Part shown: positions 1-10,125 of the stretch, piece after piece
Layout: each line of letters begins with the position of its first letter
Numbering within the stretch: the stretch's first letter is position 1
NCBI GenBank assembly: GCA_945863035.1
Contig: CAMAZH010000007.1
Location: forward strand, 1 to 64,000
From: Chitinophaga pinensis
GTDB lineage: Bacteria; Bacteroidota; Bacteroidia; Bacteroidales; GCA-2748055
Reading direction: 5' to 3'
DNA length: 64,000 nt
Notes under the pieces: model-generated
Told to the model about the DNA's origin: nothing
Seen by the model: only the letters and a program-made list of their open reading frames with translations
Databases searched by the model: none
Made by a program: the position numbers and the translations under genes

Positions 1-1
1 C

Positions 2-238
2 AAAAACCAACTACTGCCACAGTGGGAAAAAATAAAAGACCAATTGGTACTGTTCAGGATCGAAGAGTTTGCTAACGATCTTTTTGAACTGTCCATGCGA
101 TTCAATTTCGTTTTTTTGACTAATTATGCAAATAAAATTATTAGTCAGCTGGAAATTATCGATTTAGAAGCCATAAATAAAAGCCTGAATGATTTCCCGC
201 AAATACTGGACAAAATCGACAACAAAATAAAAAAGTAA
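2..238 (+). CDS. C-terminal fragment of a (hybrid) sensor histidine kinase; 5' end outside window
   Basis: Frame is open back to base 2 (KNQLLPQWEKIKDQLVLFRIEEFANDLFEL...); C-terminus resembles hybrid kinase tails and is followed 5 bp later by a response regulator. Confidence 0.55.
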   Translation, partial: KNQLLPQWEKIKDQLVLFRIEEFANDLFELSMRFNFVFLTNYANKIISQLEIIDLEAINKSLNDFPQILDKIDNKIKK

Positions 239-243
239 AAGCA

Positions 244-726
244 ATGAACGAAAATATAAACATTCTTGTGGTGGATGACAATCAGGAAAACCTTAAGGTT
301 GTCAGTAATTTCCTCAAAGAAAAAAAATACAAAATTGCACTGGCAACTGATGGCGAAAGCGCCTTTAAAGTATTGGCAGACAACAAAATCGACCTGATAC
401 TATTGGATGTCATGATGCCTGGAATGGATGGATTTTCAGTGTGCCGGATACTGAAATCGAAAAACGAAACAAAGGAAATCCCAATAATCTTCCTAACCGC
501 TCTGAACGACACGGATGATATAGTCAAAGGATTCCAGATCGGTGGGGTTGACTATATCACCAAGCCCTTTCGAAAGGAGGAATTATATGCCAGAGTAAAT
601 AACCATATCCAGCTGAAGCTTGTTAGAGACACGTTGGTTGCCTGTGAGCTGAACACCCGAAAAACAAGGGACTATTTTATCAAGACACTGTATGAGCTGG
701 GGCAGATAATTGGTAAAAACAAGTAG
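244..726 (+). CDS. Response regulator, REC domain with short C-terminal extension
   Basis: NILVVDDNQENL, LILLDVMMPGMDG phosphoacceptor, FLTA and KPF motifs. Confidence 0.92.
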   Translation: MNENINILVVDDNQENLKVVSNFLKEKKYKIALATDGESAFKVLADNKIDLILLDVMMPGMDGFSVCRILKSKNETKEIPIIFLTALNDTDDIVKGFQIGGVDYITKPFRKEELYARVNNHIQLKLVRDTLVACELNTRKTRDYFIKTLYELGQIIGKNK

Positions 727-880
727 ATCAATAATATCTACTGCCCCATTAATTGCATAAAAAAACACAAGATGTGCTAATATATAAAACCATATATCAA
801 AACTTTACGAATGCAAGAAATAATTTCCCCGGCTATATTTATTAATTACAAACCAAGTTGTATTATGTTTTAACATCAGA

Positions 881-1591
881 TTAATTCATGGGCACATCCA
901 ATAGAAGAAGAAAAGCGTCAATATTTGTCTTTATGCTTATCTCATCACAGTCCCATATACCAATAGCATCGCGTCGTCCAAGCGTCTGACCTCCCGCTTC
1001 CACCTCTCCCCCGATAACAAAAAGATAAAGACCGTTACCTTTCCTGTTCATATGGTAAAGCAATTCGGTGCCCGAGGCGGGTTTCGAAAGGGAGATCCAG
1101 GCATCCTGGTTGATCCATAATTTTTTCTCGTTGGTTTCAGGGGAAACGAAATTGACAATATTATTGAAGAGTCTGGCTGGGTCGTATCGTAATTGCCCAT
1201 ACCGGGGTGTTATGTTTCGGGTTTTCGGGAAAACCCAGATTTGAAGAAGATTCCCTGCCTGATCGGGCAAAGGATTAAACTCAGAATGGGTTATGCCGGA
1301 TCCGGCCGACATGTTCTGCATCTCCCCGGCGGTTATTACCGAACCGTTGCCCATACTGTCCTTATGTTCAAGACTGCCTTCGAGCGGAATGGTGATAATT
1401 TCCATGTTGTCGTGCGGATGCGTTCCAAAACCCTCACCCGCTGCAATAATATCGTCGTTAAGAACCCTCAGGGTACCGAAATGAACTCTTTCGGGATTAT
1501 AGTAATTTGCAAAGCTAAAGGAATGGGCAGCTTTAAGCCAGCCATGATCGGCAAATCCCCGGGATGATGAGGGATGAAAAACAGTTTTCAT
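881..1591 (-). CDS. Pirin family protein (bicupin)
   Basis: HPHDNMEIITIPLEGSLEHKDSMGN and MSAGSGITHSEFNP metal-binding pirin motifs. Confidence 0.93.
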   Translation of the reverse strand: MKTVFHPSSSRGFADHGWLKAAHSFSFANYYNPERVHFGTLRVLNDDIIAAGEGFGTHPHDNMEIITIPLEGSLEHKDSMGNGSVITAGEMQNMSAGSGITHSEFNPLPDQAGNLLQIWVFPKTRNITPRYGQLRYDPARLFNNIVNFVSPETNEKKLWINQDAWISLSKPASGTELLYHMNRKGNGLYLFVIGGEVEAGGQTLGRRDAIGIWDCDEISIKTNIDAFLLLLDVPMN

Positions 1592-1664
1592 AAATTATTT
1601 CAAAGTTTTAAAATGATTGAAAAATATAAACACCTTAAAACCTTGAAGGTTCAAAGGCAGTTTT

Positions 1665-2714
1665 ATGAAGAAAATAAATATCTTCGTAATCTTAAAAACC
1701 ACTAACATGAAAAGACTACTCACTATCGCATTCGCGTTGATTGTGCTATTTCCAAACTGTACCCAAAAAGTCACAGAACCTGTTTCCGCCCACGAACAAT
1801 CCCGGAAACTCAGTCGGGGTGTGAATATTATTGGCTACGACGATGCACTGTGGAACGATTACACTACAGGTCGTTTTAAAGAAGACTATTTCAAAAAGAT
1901 TTTTGAAGCCGGCTTTTCGAATGTTCGCATCAACCTTCATCCCTTTTCGCATATGGATAGCAGCTATACCATAAATCCCAAATGGCTTGAAACGCTCGAT
2001 TGGGCAGTTGAAAACGCTGTAGCCGCCGATCTTATGGTAATCCTCGATATGCACGAATACAATGCCATGGCCGATGATCCCGAGGCAAAAAAAGAAATGT
2101 TCTTTTCGGTTTGGAGGCAACTTGCTCCCCGTTACAAAGACCAGCCCGACAATGTGCTTTTTGAACTGCTGAACGAGCCGAATCAGAAGCTAAGCGTGGA
2201 GCTTTGGAACACCTATCTGGCCGAGCTTATTCAAATCGTGCGGGAAACAAACCCAAACCGTACTCTGATTATCGGCCCCGGAAACTGGAACGGAATTGAA
2301 AGTCTCAGCAGCCTCGAGCTTCCTGCTGAGGATAAAAACATCATTGTAACCGTACATTTTTACCACCCTATGGCTTTCACGCATCAGGGCGCTCCCTGGG
2401 CTAAAGATTATAAAGACACCACAGGTGTAACATGGAATGGAAGCGACGAGGAAAAAGCTTTTATTGATGCTAAACTTCAGGTTGCTGCAGATTGGTCGGT
2501 AGCCAACGACAGACCCATATTTCTTGGAGAGTTTGGCGCTTACGATAAAGGAGACATGGAATCAAGGGCACTATATACTTCCTATGTGGCAAGAACTGCT
2601 GAAAGGATGAACTTTAGCTGGGCTTATTGGCAATTCGACAGCGATTTTATCGTTTACGACATCGACAACGAGAAATGGGTTGAGCCAATTTTAAGAGCTC
2701 TCATTGACAATTAG
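1665..2714 (+). CDS. Glycoside hydrolase family 5 (cellulase/endoglucanase-like) lipoprotein; start probably at 1707
   Basis: LLNEPNQ (acid/base) and FLGEFGAYDKG (nucleophile) motifs; MKRLLTIAFALIVLFPNC lipobox after second Met. Confidence 0.9.
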   Translation: MKKINIFVILKTTNMKRLLTIAFALIVLFPNCTQKVTEPVSAHEQSRKLSRGVNIIGYDDALWNDYTTGRFKEDYFKKIFEAGFSNVRINLHPFSHMDSSYTINPKWLETLDWAVENAVAADLMVILDMHEYNAMADDPEAKKEMFFSVWRQLAPRYKDQPDNVLFELLNEPNQKLSVELWNTYLAELIQIVRETNPNRTLIIGPGNWNGIESLSSLELPAEDKNIIVTVHFYHPMAFTHQGAPWAKDYKDTTGVTWNGSDEEKAFIDAKLQVAADWSVANDRPIFLGEFGAYDKGDMESRALYTSYVARTAERMNFSWAYWQFDSDFIVYDIDNEKWVEPILRALIDN

Positions 2715-2733
2715 CAGCCTAACTTTACCCGCA

Positions 2734-3912
2734 TCAGGCCAGAAAACGCCCTGACATCGAAAACACCTTCAAAAACGCCTCGTCAATAAGTGAAGAGTAC
2801 TCTTTCAGATTAACAGGAAAAGGATTTTCATGAATACTGGGGAATTTAAAGTCCATCATCTTTATGTTTTTGGCGGAGCAAGAGGTTCGGGACAACAACT
2901 CTACGGTTGGTTTGGACGGAATCACCAGGTCGTTAAGCAGCGGTATCGCAAGGATCCTGGATTTATATTTTTTCAGGGTCTTTTCACGGAAATTCCGAAA
3001 TCCGTCATAGGAGACCATCGAGCGGAAGGCTCTTCCCATGCCGGTATCTTCCAGAACGGTTCGCATGGATGAGTTATCACGGATATCCTCGTCCATCTCT
3101 TTCATGTAGTAATAATAGATTCGCTCAAAGGCTTTGTTGTCCATAATATACTTCGATATCCCGTTCATTTCCTGAAACAGTGATCCCCCGGCAAAAAAGA
3201 CGAACTTCGATTCGTCGAAAATATTATCGGGGTTGGCAATCATCAGGCATTCGGCCAAAAAAACGCCGATTGAATAGGAAAACACGTCGATTGAACTGTC
3301 CTTTTCAAAAATCTCGTGATTCCCGGCTTTTATGTCTTTGAGAAGAGCAGTAAGATCCAGGGCGCTCTGATAACCAGACAGGAAGAATCGCTGTGGCACA
3401 TCGGTAAGGCGCTGACTCAGCACAAAGTTCGCGATACTCAACTCTTTGATATCTGCGTATTGGGCGCTTCGCTTTTCTATGCCTGAGACCATTTCGTTGC
3501 GGTCGGTCCATTCGGGCAGACTTCTGTTCATATGGAATGAAATGGGGAACATCAGTACCGGCTTCCCTGTCGATTCGCAAAGGTATCGGGCCCAGGCGAG
3601 ATGTTTGAACCAACTTCTTTCATTCAAACCATGGAGCAAAAGGATTACCGAATTGTATTTTTTACCGGCTTGGGGCACAAACAGAGGGTACTTGAATTTG
3701 CGGTTCTCAGCGATTTGTCCATCTTCACTACCAGGAAAAAAACGGTTTTCCGGCTCGGAAGAATCGTATATCAGTCGAGGGGAAGAGAAGCCAAGATTGA
3801 ATATCGTGGTCTCTGAACCGGGAATATCGATGCGGTCTTTGTTTAAATCGAACAAATCTTTCAATAAATAAAACTGCTCACTTAACTTCATGGTTTCAAT
3901 AATTTCACGCAA
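2734..3912 (-). CDS. DUF6051-like alpha/beta hydrolase
   Basis: VILLLHGLNERSW oxyanion region, DVFSYSIGVFLAE nucleophile elbow; overall resemblance to DUF6051. Confidence 0.65.
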   Translation of the reverse strand: MREIIETMKLSEQFYLLKDLFDLNKDRIDIPGSETTIFNLGFSSPRLIYDSSEPENRFFPGSEDGQIAENRKFKYPLFVPQAGKKYNSVILLLHGLNERSWFKHLAWARYLCESTGKPVLMFPISFHMNRSLPEWTDRNEMVSGIEKRSAQYADIKELSIANFVLSQRLTDVPQRFFLSGYQSALDLTALLKDIKAGNHEIFEKDSSIDVFSYSIGVFLAECLMIANPDNIFDESKFVFFAGGSLFQEMNGISKYIMDNKAFERIYYYYMKEMDEDIRDNSSMRTVLEDTGMGRAFRSMVSYDGFRNFREKTLKKYKSRILAIPLLNDLVIPSKPTVELLSRTSCSAKNIKMMDFKFPSIHENPFPVNLKEYSSLIDEAFLKVFSMSGRFLA

Positions 3913-3962
3913 GTTAACTACTCTCCGGGGTAGGTGGCAAACAAAAGGGATTTCTCAGGCTC

Positions 3963-4018
3963 TCAGGGGACCAAATGAGACATTCAGGGGTGAAAATCCG
4001 CATTCAGGGGTGAAAATC
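3963..4018. promoter_or_regulatory. Three helically phased TCAGGGG boxes (candidate LytTR operator)
   Basis: TCAGGGG at 3963, 3984 and 4004; the last two lie in an exact 18-bp direct repeat CATTCAGGGGTGAAAATC (3981-3998, 4001-4018); sits between divergent genes, one encoding a LytTR protein. Confidence 0.5.
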
Positions 4019-4091
4019 GAAGGGCTTAAAACAGCCATATAGCCGGGAAATATTTTTCAGCATAGTAGGGATACGGTTTTTTTAGATATTT

Positions 4092-4967
4092 TTGCTTAGA
4101 AAGTTTCTGCTGATGCTGATTTGGGAAAAAAACATACCTACCTATCTTACGGGGAAAACAAACATTGTTCGGTTTGTTCTCTTTACTGCGGTCTTTGCCC
4201 TGGTATTCATTAATATTTATGCCCCTTTTGGAGTAGATACCTGGTACAATGTAACAGAGCTTGAGCTATTCTTTTACAGCAGTCTGGTTATTCTTCTGGG
4301 AATGCTGGTAATTGTTATCAGCAGGGTTCTTATGTGGCAGTTCAGCCGGAAAAAAGCATTACGTTATGGGGAATATGCCATCTGGATTTTTGGGGAAATT
4401 GTACTTATGGCACTCGCATACTCCCTGATTCAGAAGCATTTTCTTGAAGGCACAGCGGATTTTGCATCGGCATTCAAGAAATCACTTCAACTAACGGCAC
4501 TTGTGATCCTCCTGCCCTATGCAATATTGTGGCTTTACCTTTCTCTCCAGGAAAAAAGCCGGCTTTTGGAAAAATTCTCCCATGAACCTCCAAAAGAAAT
4601 TGTGCCCTCCGGAATGATACCGTTTCATGACGAGAAGAAGGTTTTGCGTATTTCCGTTAAAAGCGACGACCTGCTTTATCTCGAATCGGCTGACAATTAC
4701 GTTTTTATACACTATCTGGATCACAAGAAAGTTTCCCGGTTCATGGTCAGAAACAGTCTTAAGAAACTGGAACCGGATCTCGCAAAACGCGGTCTTGTGC
4801 GTTGTCACCGGTCTTTTATGGTCAATTTCGAGAAAGTTAAACTGATCAAAAAAGAAAAAGATGGGCTCAACATCGAGTTGGACTTGCCTGATAAACTTAC
4901 GGTTCCCGTCTCAAAAACATACATAGAGCATGTCATTCGCAAGTTTTCGGATAACAGCACTGTTTGA
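4092..4967 (+). CDS. Membrane-anchored LytTR-family DNA-binding regulator
   Basis: Four hydrophobic N-terminal segments, then LLYLESADNYVFIHY...FMVRNSLKKLE...LVRCHRSFMVN...VPVSKTYIE (LytTR). Confidence 0.92.
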   Translation: MLRKFLLMLIWEKNIPTYLTGKTNIVRFVLFTAVFALVFINIYAPFGVDTWYNVTELELFFYSSLVILLGMLVIVISRVLMWQFSRKKALRYGEYAIWIFGEIVLMALAYSLIQKHFLEGTADFASAFKKSLQLTALVILLPYAILWLYLSLQEKSRLLEKFSHEPPKEIVPSGMIPFHDEKKVLRISVKSDDLLYLESADNYVFIHYLDHKKVSRFMVRNSLKKLEPDLAKRGLVRCHRSFMVNFEKVKLIKKEKDGLNIELDLPDKLTVPVSKTYIEHVIRKFSDNSTV

Positions 4968-5010
4968 GTTTGACTTTTTGTTCCGGGTTGATATTGGAAG
5001 TCTTTTCTCT

Positions 5011-5040
5011 TTGAACATTCGCTTCCATACTCTACATTTG
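5011..5040 (+). promoter_or_regulatory. Bacteroidetes-type promoter TTG-N19-TACATTTG
   Basis: TTG at 5011-5013 and TACATTTG at 5033-5040, 34 bp upstream of the 5075 start. Confidence 0.55.
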
Positions 5041-5074
5041 ATTGACCAAAGTGTAATTCATAAAATATCAAGAT

Positions 5075-5632
5075 ATGAAACCTGATTCCCAAAGTAAAAG
5101 TTTCAAGAAAGTGACAGTAACCAGCCTGATGGTACTCATCGGTTTGTGTTTTTTGTCATCCTGCACAAACATCTACTACGAGAATCCTCAACCAGCAGGA
5201 CAGGAAAACATGGATGAATTCCCCAAAAAACTTTTAGGGACCTATGTGGATTATGAAGACGGGGACACTGTTATTGTTGTTTACTCTGACGGCTTCAGTT
5301 TGAACCTCAACGAGAACGACGTGAAAATCCCCCTGAGCGAAAAAACGGTCTTGCGTAAATACAAGGCATACTATTTCTTAAGTCTCCAGCAGGAAGAAAC
5401 CAATCTGTGGACTGTTTATATTGTTAAACCCGGAAAGAAGAAGACTTTGGATTTATACGATATCTCAACCGAAGAAGGGCCTATGGAGCAACTCAGGGCA
5501 ATAACAGAGGTGAAAGAATACGATCAGGATCAGGAGAAATCCTATACGATGTATATTAATCCGAATTTGGCCGAAATGGATCAGATCATTAAGTCCGGGT
5601 TGTTACAGCCTACGCAAAAGTTGAAGAAGTAA
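5075..5632 (+). CDS. Hypothetical lipoprotein
   Basis: Signal peptide and lipobox FLSSC; promoter-like box upstream. Confidence 0.75.
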   Translation: MKPDSQSKSFKKVTVTSLMVLIGLCFLSSCTNIYYENPQPAGQENMDEFPKKLLGTYVDYEDGDTVIVVYSDGFSLNLNENDVKIPLSEKTVLRKYKAYYFLSLQQEETNLWTVYIVKPGKKKTLDLYDISTEEGPMEQLRAITEVKEYDQDQEKSYTMYINPNLAEMDQIIKSGLLQPTQKLKK

Positions 5633-5654
5633 ATCGAAATTCAGAAAATCCCAA

Positions 5655-6095
5655 TTGCAACCGCGGCTGCAAAAAATCAAGAGAATGAATGTAAAAGTCC
5701 CTTTCGAATATGAATTCACCGTAACCGACGACTTGCTCGATGGCTACAATCATGTTAACAATGCCCGATACCTTGACCTTTATGAAAGAGCCCGGTGGGA
5801 AATTCTAGAGAAAAGCGGTCTAGGCAGGGAAACGGTGCACGAAAAAAGAATCGGGCCAGTGATTATTGAGGTTACAGTTCGTTTCAGTCTGGAATTGCTC
5901 CCGGGAGAAAGAATTAAAATATTCACCACGAGCAGAAGAAAGAACGAACTGGTATTGCTTTTCGAGCAAAAGATGGTTACATCCGGTGGTAAAACTGCCA
6001 GCAAGGCGCTTTTCACAACCGCACTTTTTGACCTTGAGACCCGGAAAATGGTCAGACCGGATGAGATTTGGATTAAAGCAATGGGGCTGGAATAG
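5655..6095 (+). CDS. Acyl-CoA thioesterase (hotdog/4HBT); start may be 5685
   Basis: DGYNHVNNARYLDLYERARWEILEKSGL motif typical of 4HBT proteins. Confidence 0.9.
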   Translation: MQPRLQKIKRMNVKVPFEYEFTVTDDLLDGYNHVNNARYLDLYERARWEILEKSGLGRETVHEKRIGPVIIEVTVRFSLELLPGERIKIFTTSRRKNELVLLFEQKMVTSGGKTASKALFTTALFDLETRKMVRPDEIWIKAMGLE

Positions 6096-6339
6096 GGATT
6101 ACTTATGAAAGTTCTGGTCTGCACAAGTTTACAATTCTGCCGCGAAGGTTTGAAATGTCTTTTTCCAACCCTTACTTATCAGGAGCGCCATCAATGAATT
6201 TGCCGCACATTACTTTGTATTTTCACGTCTTTGTACTCAGCAATAGGATTAATCGGGAATTGAATTATTTCGGTATTGGATTTGAACTTCAAAAAAAAAT
6301 AGCCTTACTTTACTTGCTATTTCAAACACATACCCTCAA

Positions 6340-7671
6340 ATGCGAAACATAAAGTTTGAATATAAAATAACTGCTGTTTATCTTATTCTGGGTGGGCTTT
6401 GGATATTGTTCTCGGATAACCTGCTATATTTGTTATTTAACGACAGAGAGGCATTAACCCAGATGCAAACCTACAAAGGCTGGTTTTATGTTGTAATTAC
6501 CGCCCTCCTGCTATACTCCCTGTTAAAAAAGCATCTTGTAAAACTCAGATCCGCCGAGCAAAAGGCAGTTGAAAACGACAGGCTCAAAACGGCTTTCATG
6601 CAGAATATCTCCCATGAGATCAGAACCCCTATGAACGGGATAATTGGGTTTGCGGGACTTCTAAAAAGTGAAACCTTAAGCGAGGAGCAAAAATCGCAAT
6701 ATCTTGATATCATCATAAAAAGTTCGGAACAGCTGCTGACTATTGTTAATGCTGTACTCGACATGTCTCTTATTGAATCGGGCACTTTATCCACACTCAA
6801 GAGCAATGTCAACCTTAACGAAATCATGGATGATGTTTACCAAGCCAATATTTCCCAAATTAATAGGGGTATTACTTTTTCTATTCGCAAGGGACTTAAA
6901 GACAAGGAAAGCAATATTACCACCGACAACATCAAAATCAGGCAGGTATTGCAAAACCTTTTAAGCAATGCCATCAAGTTTACAGAACAGGGAAGTATCG
7001 AATTGGGCTACAGCCTGAAGGGAAACGAATTGGAGTTTTATATAAAGGATACCGGCATTGGCATTGATTCGGATATGCATAATGAAATTTTCAATCGGTT
7101 TTTCCAAACCGAAAAAGGAATAGAGAAGTTGTATGAAGGAGTTGGCCTTGGCCTCGCAATTTGCAAAGGCAATATCGATCTGTTGAAGGGTAGGATCTGG
7201 CTGGAGTCCGAGCCGGGAAAAGGATCAACATTTTTCTTCACCATACCCTACATTCCAACAACCAACGAGGACGAGAACATCGATAAGAAGGACGAAAATG
7301 CTCAAAACATGAAAGAAACTTCGATACTGATTGTTGAAGATGAAGAGAGCAATTTTCTATACATTAAGGAATTGTTCGAAGGTACCGGGGTTGTAATTCT
7401 CCATGCCAAAAACGGAAAGGAAGCGGTTGACATGTGCCTGAATCACAATAATATAAATCTAATCCTGATGGATTTGAAAATGCCGGTAATGAACGGGTTT
7501 GAAGCCACAAAACTGATACGGGAGCTTTATCCGGGATTACCCATCGTTGCACAGTCGGCCTTCGCACTCGGAGAGGAAAGGGAAAAAGCCCTAAAAGCAG
7601 GATGTAATGAGTACATTTCAAAGCCCTTCAAAAAAGAAGAGCTAATGGCACTTTTAAATAGTTTAAATTAA
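6340..7671 (+). CDS. Hybrid sensor histidine kinase with C-terminal REC domain
   Basis: Two TM segments; H-box FMQNISHEIRTPMNGIIGF; N-box NLLSNAIKFT; DTGIGI; GLGLAI; REC domain ILIVEDEESN...LILMDLKMP. Confidence 0.95.
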   Translation: MRNIKFEYKITAVYLILGGLWILFSDNLLYLLFNDREALTQMQTYKGWFYVVITALLLYSLLKKHLVKLRSAEQKAVENDRLKTAFMQNISHEIRTPMNGIIGFAGLLKSETLSEEQKSQYLDIIIKSSEQLLTIVNAVLDMSLIESGTLSTLKSNVNLNEIMDDVYQANISQINRGITFSIRKGLKDKESNITTDNIKIRQVLQNLLSNAIKFTEQGSIELGYSLKGNELEFYIKDTGIGIDSDMHNEIFNRFFQTEKGIEKLYEGVGLGLAICKGNIDLLKGRIWLESEPGKGSTFFFTIPYIPTTNEDENIDKKDENAQNMKETSILIVEDEESNFLYIKELFEGTGVVILHAKNGKEAVDMCLNHNNINLILMDLKMPVMNGFEATKLIRELYPGLPIVAQSAFALGEEREKALKAGCNEYISKPFKKEELMALLNSLN

Positions 7672-7699
7672 CCAACTCAGGATTAGCGATTTATTTTTT

Positions 7700-9304
7700 A
7701 TGTCTCAGAAGCGAAAGATCCCCCACACATTTGTCATTGTATTTGCAATTATTGCAGTAGCTGCTGTATCTTCCTGGTTTGTGCAGGGAGGCGAATTCGA
7801 GAGAACTGTAAAAGTTCTCCCCGACGGAAGCACAAAGAATATTATTCTGGCCGATTCCTATAAAGCTGTTGAAAACCAGCCCCAGACCTGGCAGATTTTT
7901 TCGGCACTCTTTGAGGGATTTGTTGAGAAGGCTGATATTGTTGCTTTCATTTTACTTATCGGCGGGGCATTTTGGATAATGAACGCCACAAAGGCCATAG
8001 ATGCTGCTATATTCTCTTTTTTAAATTTCACCAAAAGTCTTGAAAAACGGATGCTGATCCGTAAAATCGGTGTCAACAACATCATCATGACGCTCATCAT
8101 GGTGCTTTTCAGTCTGTTTGGCTCCGTGTTTGGCATGAGTGAAGAGACCATTGCCTTTGTCATTATTTTTGTTCCGCTTTCCATAAGTATGGGATACGAT
8201 TCGATCGTGGGTGTTTCCTTGTGTTTTTTTGCTGCCGGTTTGGGTTTCGCGGGAGCAACACTGAATCCCTTCACAATTGGAATTGCACAGGGGCTTTCGG
8301 ATGTGCCTCTGTTTTCGGGAATAGAATACCGGTTTTTTTGTTGGATCGTGATAACCAGTCTGGGAATTTTCTTCATCCTGCGGTATGCCTCAAAAATAAA
8401 GAAAGACCCTACCCGATCGCTGGTTTACGAAGAAGACAAGGTTTGGCGCGACAAGGCCGCAGAAGAATCGCAAGGCATAGCTTACCAAACCCCTCGTTCG
8501 TCATGGATTACCTTCATTATGCTGATGGTGATCATGGGCCTTTTTTCTTTTTACCATCCCGTTTCGACGCTGAGCATGGGGCAATCGAGACTGATAATGC
8601 CGGTAATCCCGATTCTTACGGTGCTGTTTGCCGCTACAAGCATAATTGCCTTGCGCAAATCGGTGCATTTCTTTATCCTCAACATTTTCATCTTTACAAT
8701 TCTTTACCTCATTGTAGGGGTGATGGGTTATCAATGGTATATCCTGGAAATCGCAACCTTGTTTTTTGCTATGGGGATTTCCAGCGGAATTGCCATGAGC
8801 TACTCCCCCAACAAAATCACGGAGCTGTTTATTGCGGGGGCAAAGGATATTCTCTCAGCAGCCTTGGTTGTTGGACTGGCAGGCGGAATTATTGTGGTTC
8901 TTCAAAACGGAAAGGTGATCGACCCGATGCTTCACGGTATCGCCGATTCGATGAAAGATATCGGCAGGTTCGCATCCCTATCGATTATGTACGGCATACA
9001 AACTGCCATTAACCTTATTATGCCCTCCGGATCGGCTAAAGCGGCGCTCACCATGCCCATCATGGCACCGTTCTCCGATCTTATCAATGTGTCGCGACAA
9101 GCAACCATTATGGCCTACCAGTTTGGGGATGGATTTACCAACATGATCACCCCTACTTCGGCGGTGCTAATGGGCGTTTTGGGAGTAGCTAAAATCCCCT
9201 TTCAAAAATGGGTGAAATGGGTGTGGCCCATGATTCTGGCATTTTTCATCCTCGGCCTGCTTTTGCTTATTCCTACCGTTTTTATGGATTTAAACGGGTT
9301 TTAG
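7700..9304 (+). CDS. YfcC/DcuC-type membrane transporter
   Basis: Multi-TM; IPHTFVIVFAIIAVAAVSSWFVQGGEFER start and LIMPSGSAKAALTMPIMAPFSDL motif of the YfcC family. Confidence 0.88.
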   Translation: MSQKRKIPHTFVIVFAIIAVAAVSSWFVQGGEFERTVKVLPDGSTKNIILADSYKAVENQPQTWQIFSALFEGFVEKADIVAFILLIGGAFWIMNATKAIDAAIFSFLNFTKSLEKRMLIRKIGVNNIIMTLIMVLFSLFGSVFGMSEETIAFVIIFVPLSISMGYDSIVGVSLCFFAAGLGFAGATLNPFTIGIAQGLSDVPLFSGIEYRFFCWIVITSLGIFFILRYASKIKKDPTRSLVYEEDKVWRDKAAEESQGIAYQTPRSSWITFIMLMVIMGLFSFYHPVSTLSMGQSRLIMPVIPILTVLFAATSIIALRKSVHFFILNIFIFTILYLIVGVMGYQWYILEIATLFFAMGISSGIAMSYSPNKITELFIAGAKDILSAALVVGLAGGIIVVLQNGKVIDPMLHGIADSMKDIGRFASLSIMYGIQTAINLIMPSGSAKAALTMPIMAPFSDLINVSRQATIMAYQFGDGFTNMITPTSAVLMGVLGVAKIPFQKWVKWVWPMILAFFILGLLLLIPTVFMDLNGF

Positions 9305-9319
9305 GGGGATTGGGAAATC

Positions 9320-10123
9320 TCACTGTGTAACCGCCACTATATTGCTGATAATCCATCCGGAATTGGAGAAATCCCTGTTAAACTCCTCAACTGTGATCTC
9401 GTAACCGGGAAAGGTTATGAAATAAACCAGTTGTTCGATCGTCTTCACTTTCAACCTGTTTTCCGCCACCTCTGTAACAAAAAGCAGCGTAGGATCGGTG
9501 GCTAATCCCCGTGAAAGAAAATAAGCCGGATTCGATGTACCGTTAAGTTTATTGAGATTGATAAATCCGGTTTCATGACTGTTTGGTGCAATGAAATGAC
9601 TTGCCATACTGTCTGTTACTGAGGAAAAGCAATCGGTTACAACTTTGTTTATCGACCATTTGGCTGAACGGTCGGGAAGTACTTCGGGAAGCATTTCTAT
9701 ATCAACCAAATGTTCTTTTCCGGCAAATACAATTCTCACTTTTACCCAGGCTCTGACTTGCCCCTGATAGAGATTGATTTTCTGCGGATTCTCAGGAGCA
9801 ATCGCAAAATCTATGAACCTGTTGCACAAAAGTCTGTAACTGGAGTCGGCGGGATTATTGAGCCTGGAGTCTTCAGCATTAATAAGGAATTTCAGGTATC
9901 CGGCCCGAGGCACACGCTGTGAAAACTCATCTGTAATCAGTTGGCCTTTCCAATCGGATGTATAATTGAACCTGTCGATAAACTCGCCGAACTGCTTCAC
10001 CTTAAGGTAATATTCCGGGGGCGTTTCAATTTTGGACCCTGAGTTTAAACCCACCTGGGCTTTTAAGGAAATCAAACTGATGAGTAGCAGCAAAATTAAA
10101 AAAGCCTGTTTTGTACCCTTCAT
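9320..10123 (-). CDS. Hypothetical exported protein, last gene of the giant-adhesin operon
   Basis: Signal peptide (KQAFLILLLLISLISLKAQ); 2-bp gap to upstream gene. Confidence 0.75.
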   Translation of the reverse strand: MKGTKQAFLILLLLISLISLKAQVGLNSGSKIETPPEYYLKVKQFGEFIDRFNYTSDWKGQLITDEFSQRVPRAGYLKFLINAEDSRLNNPADSSYRLLCNRFIDFAIAPENPQKINLYQGQVRAWVKVRIVFAGKEHLVDIEMLPEVLPDRSAKWSINKVVTDCFSSVTDSMASHFIAPNSHETGFINLNKLNGTSNPAYFLSRGLATDPTLLFVTEVAENRLKVKTIEQLVYFITFPGYEITVEEFNRDFSNSGWIISNIVAVTQ

Positions 10124-10125
10124 CG

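Noticed and set aside
6155-6352. 65-aa ORF upstream of the hybrid kinase
   Set aside because: No signal, no motif, overlaps the start of the kinase gene and lies in probable promoter DNA.
8221-9012. 263-aa ORF in +1 frame inside the YfcC-like gene
   Set aside because: Overlaps a well-supported membrane transporter; translation is rich in Cys/His/Arg without family resemblance.
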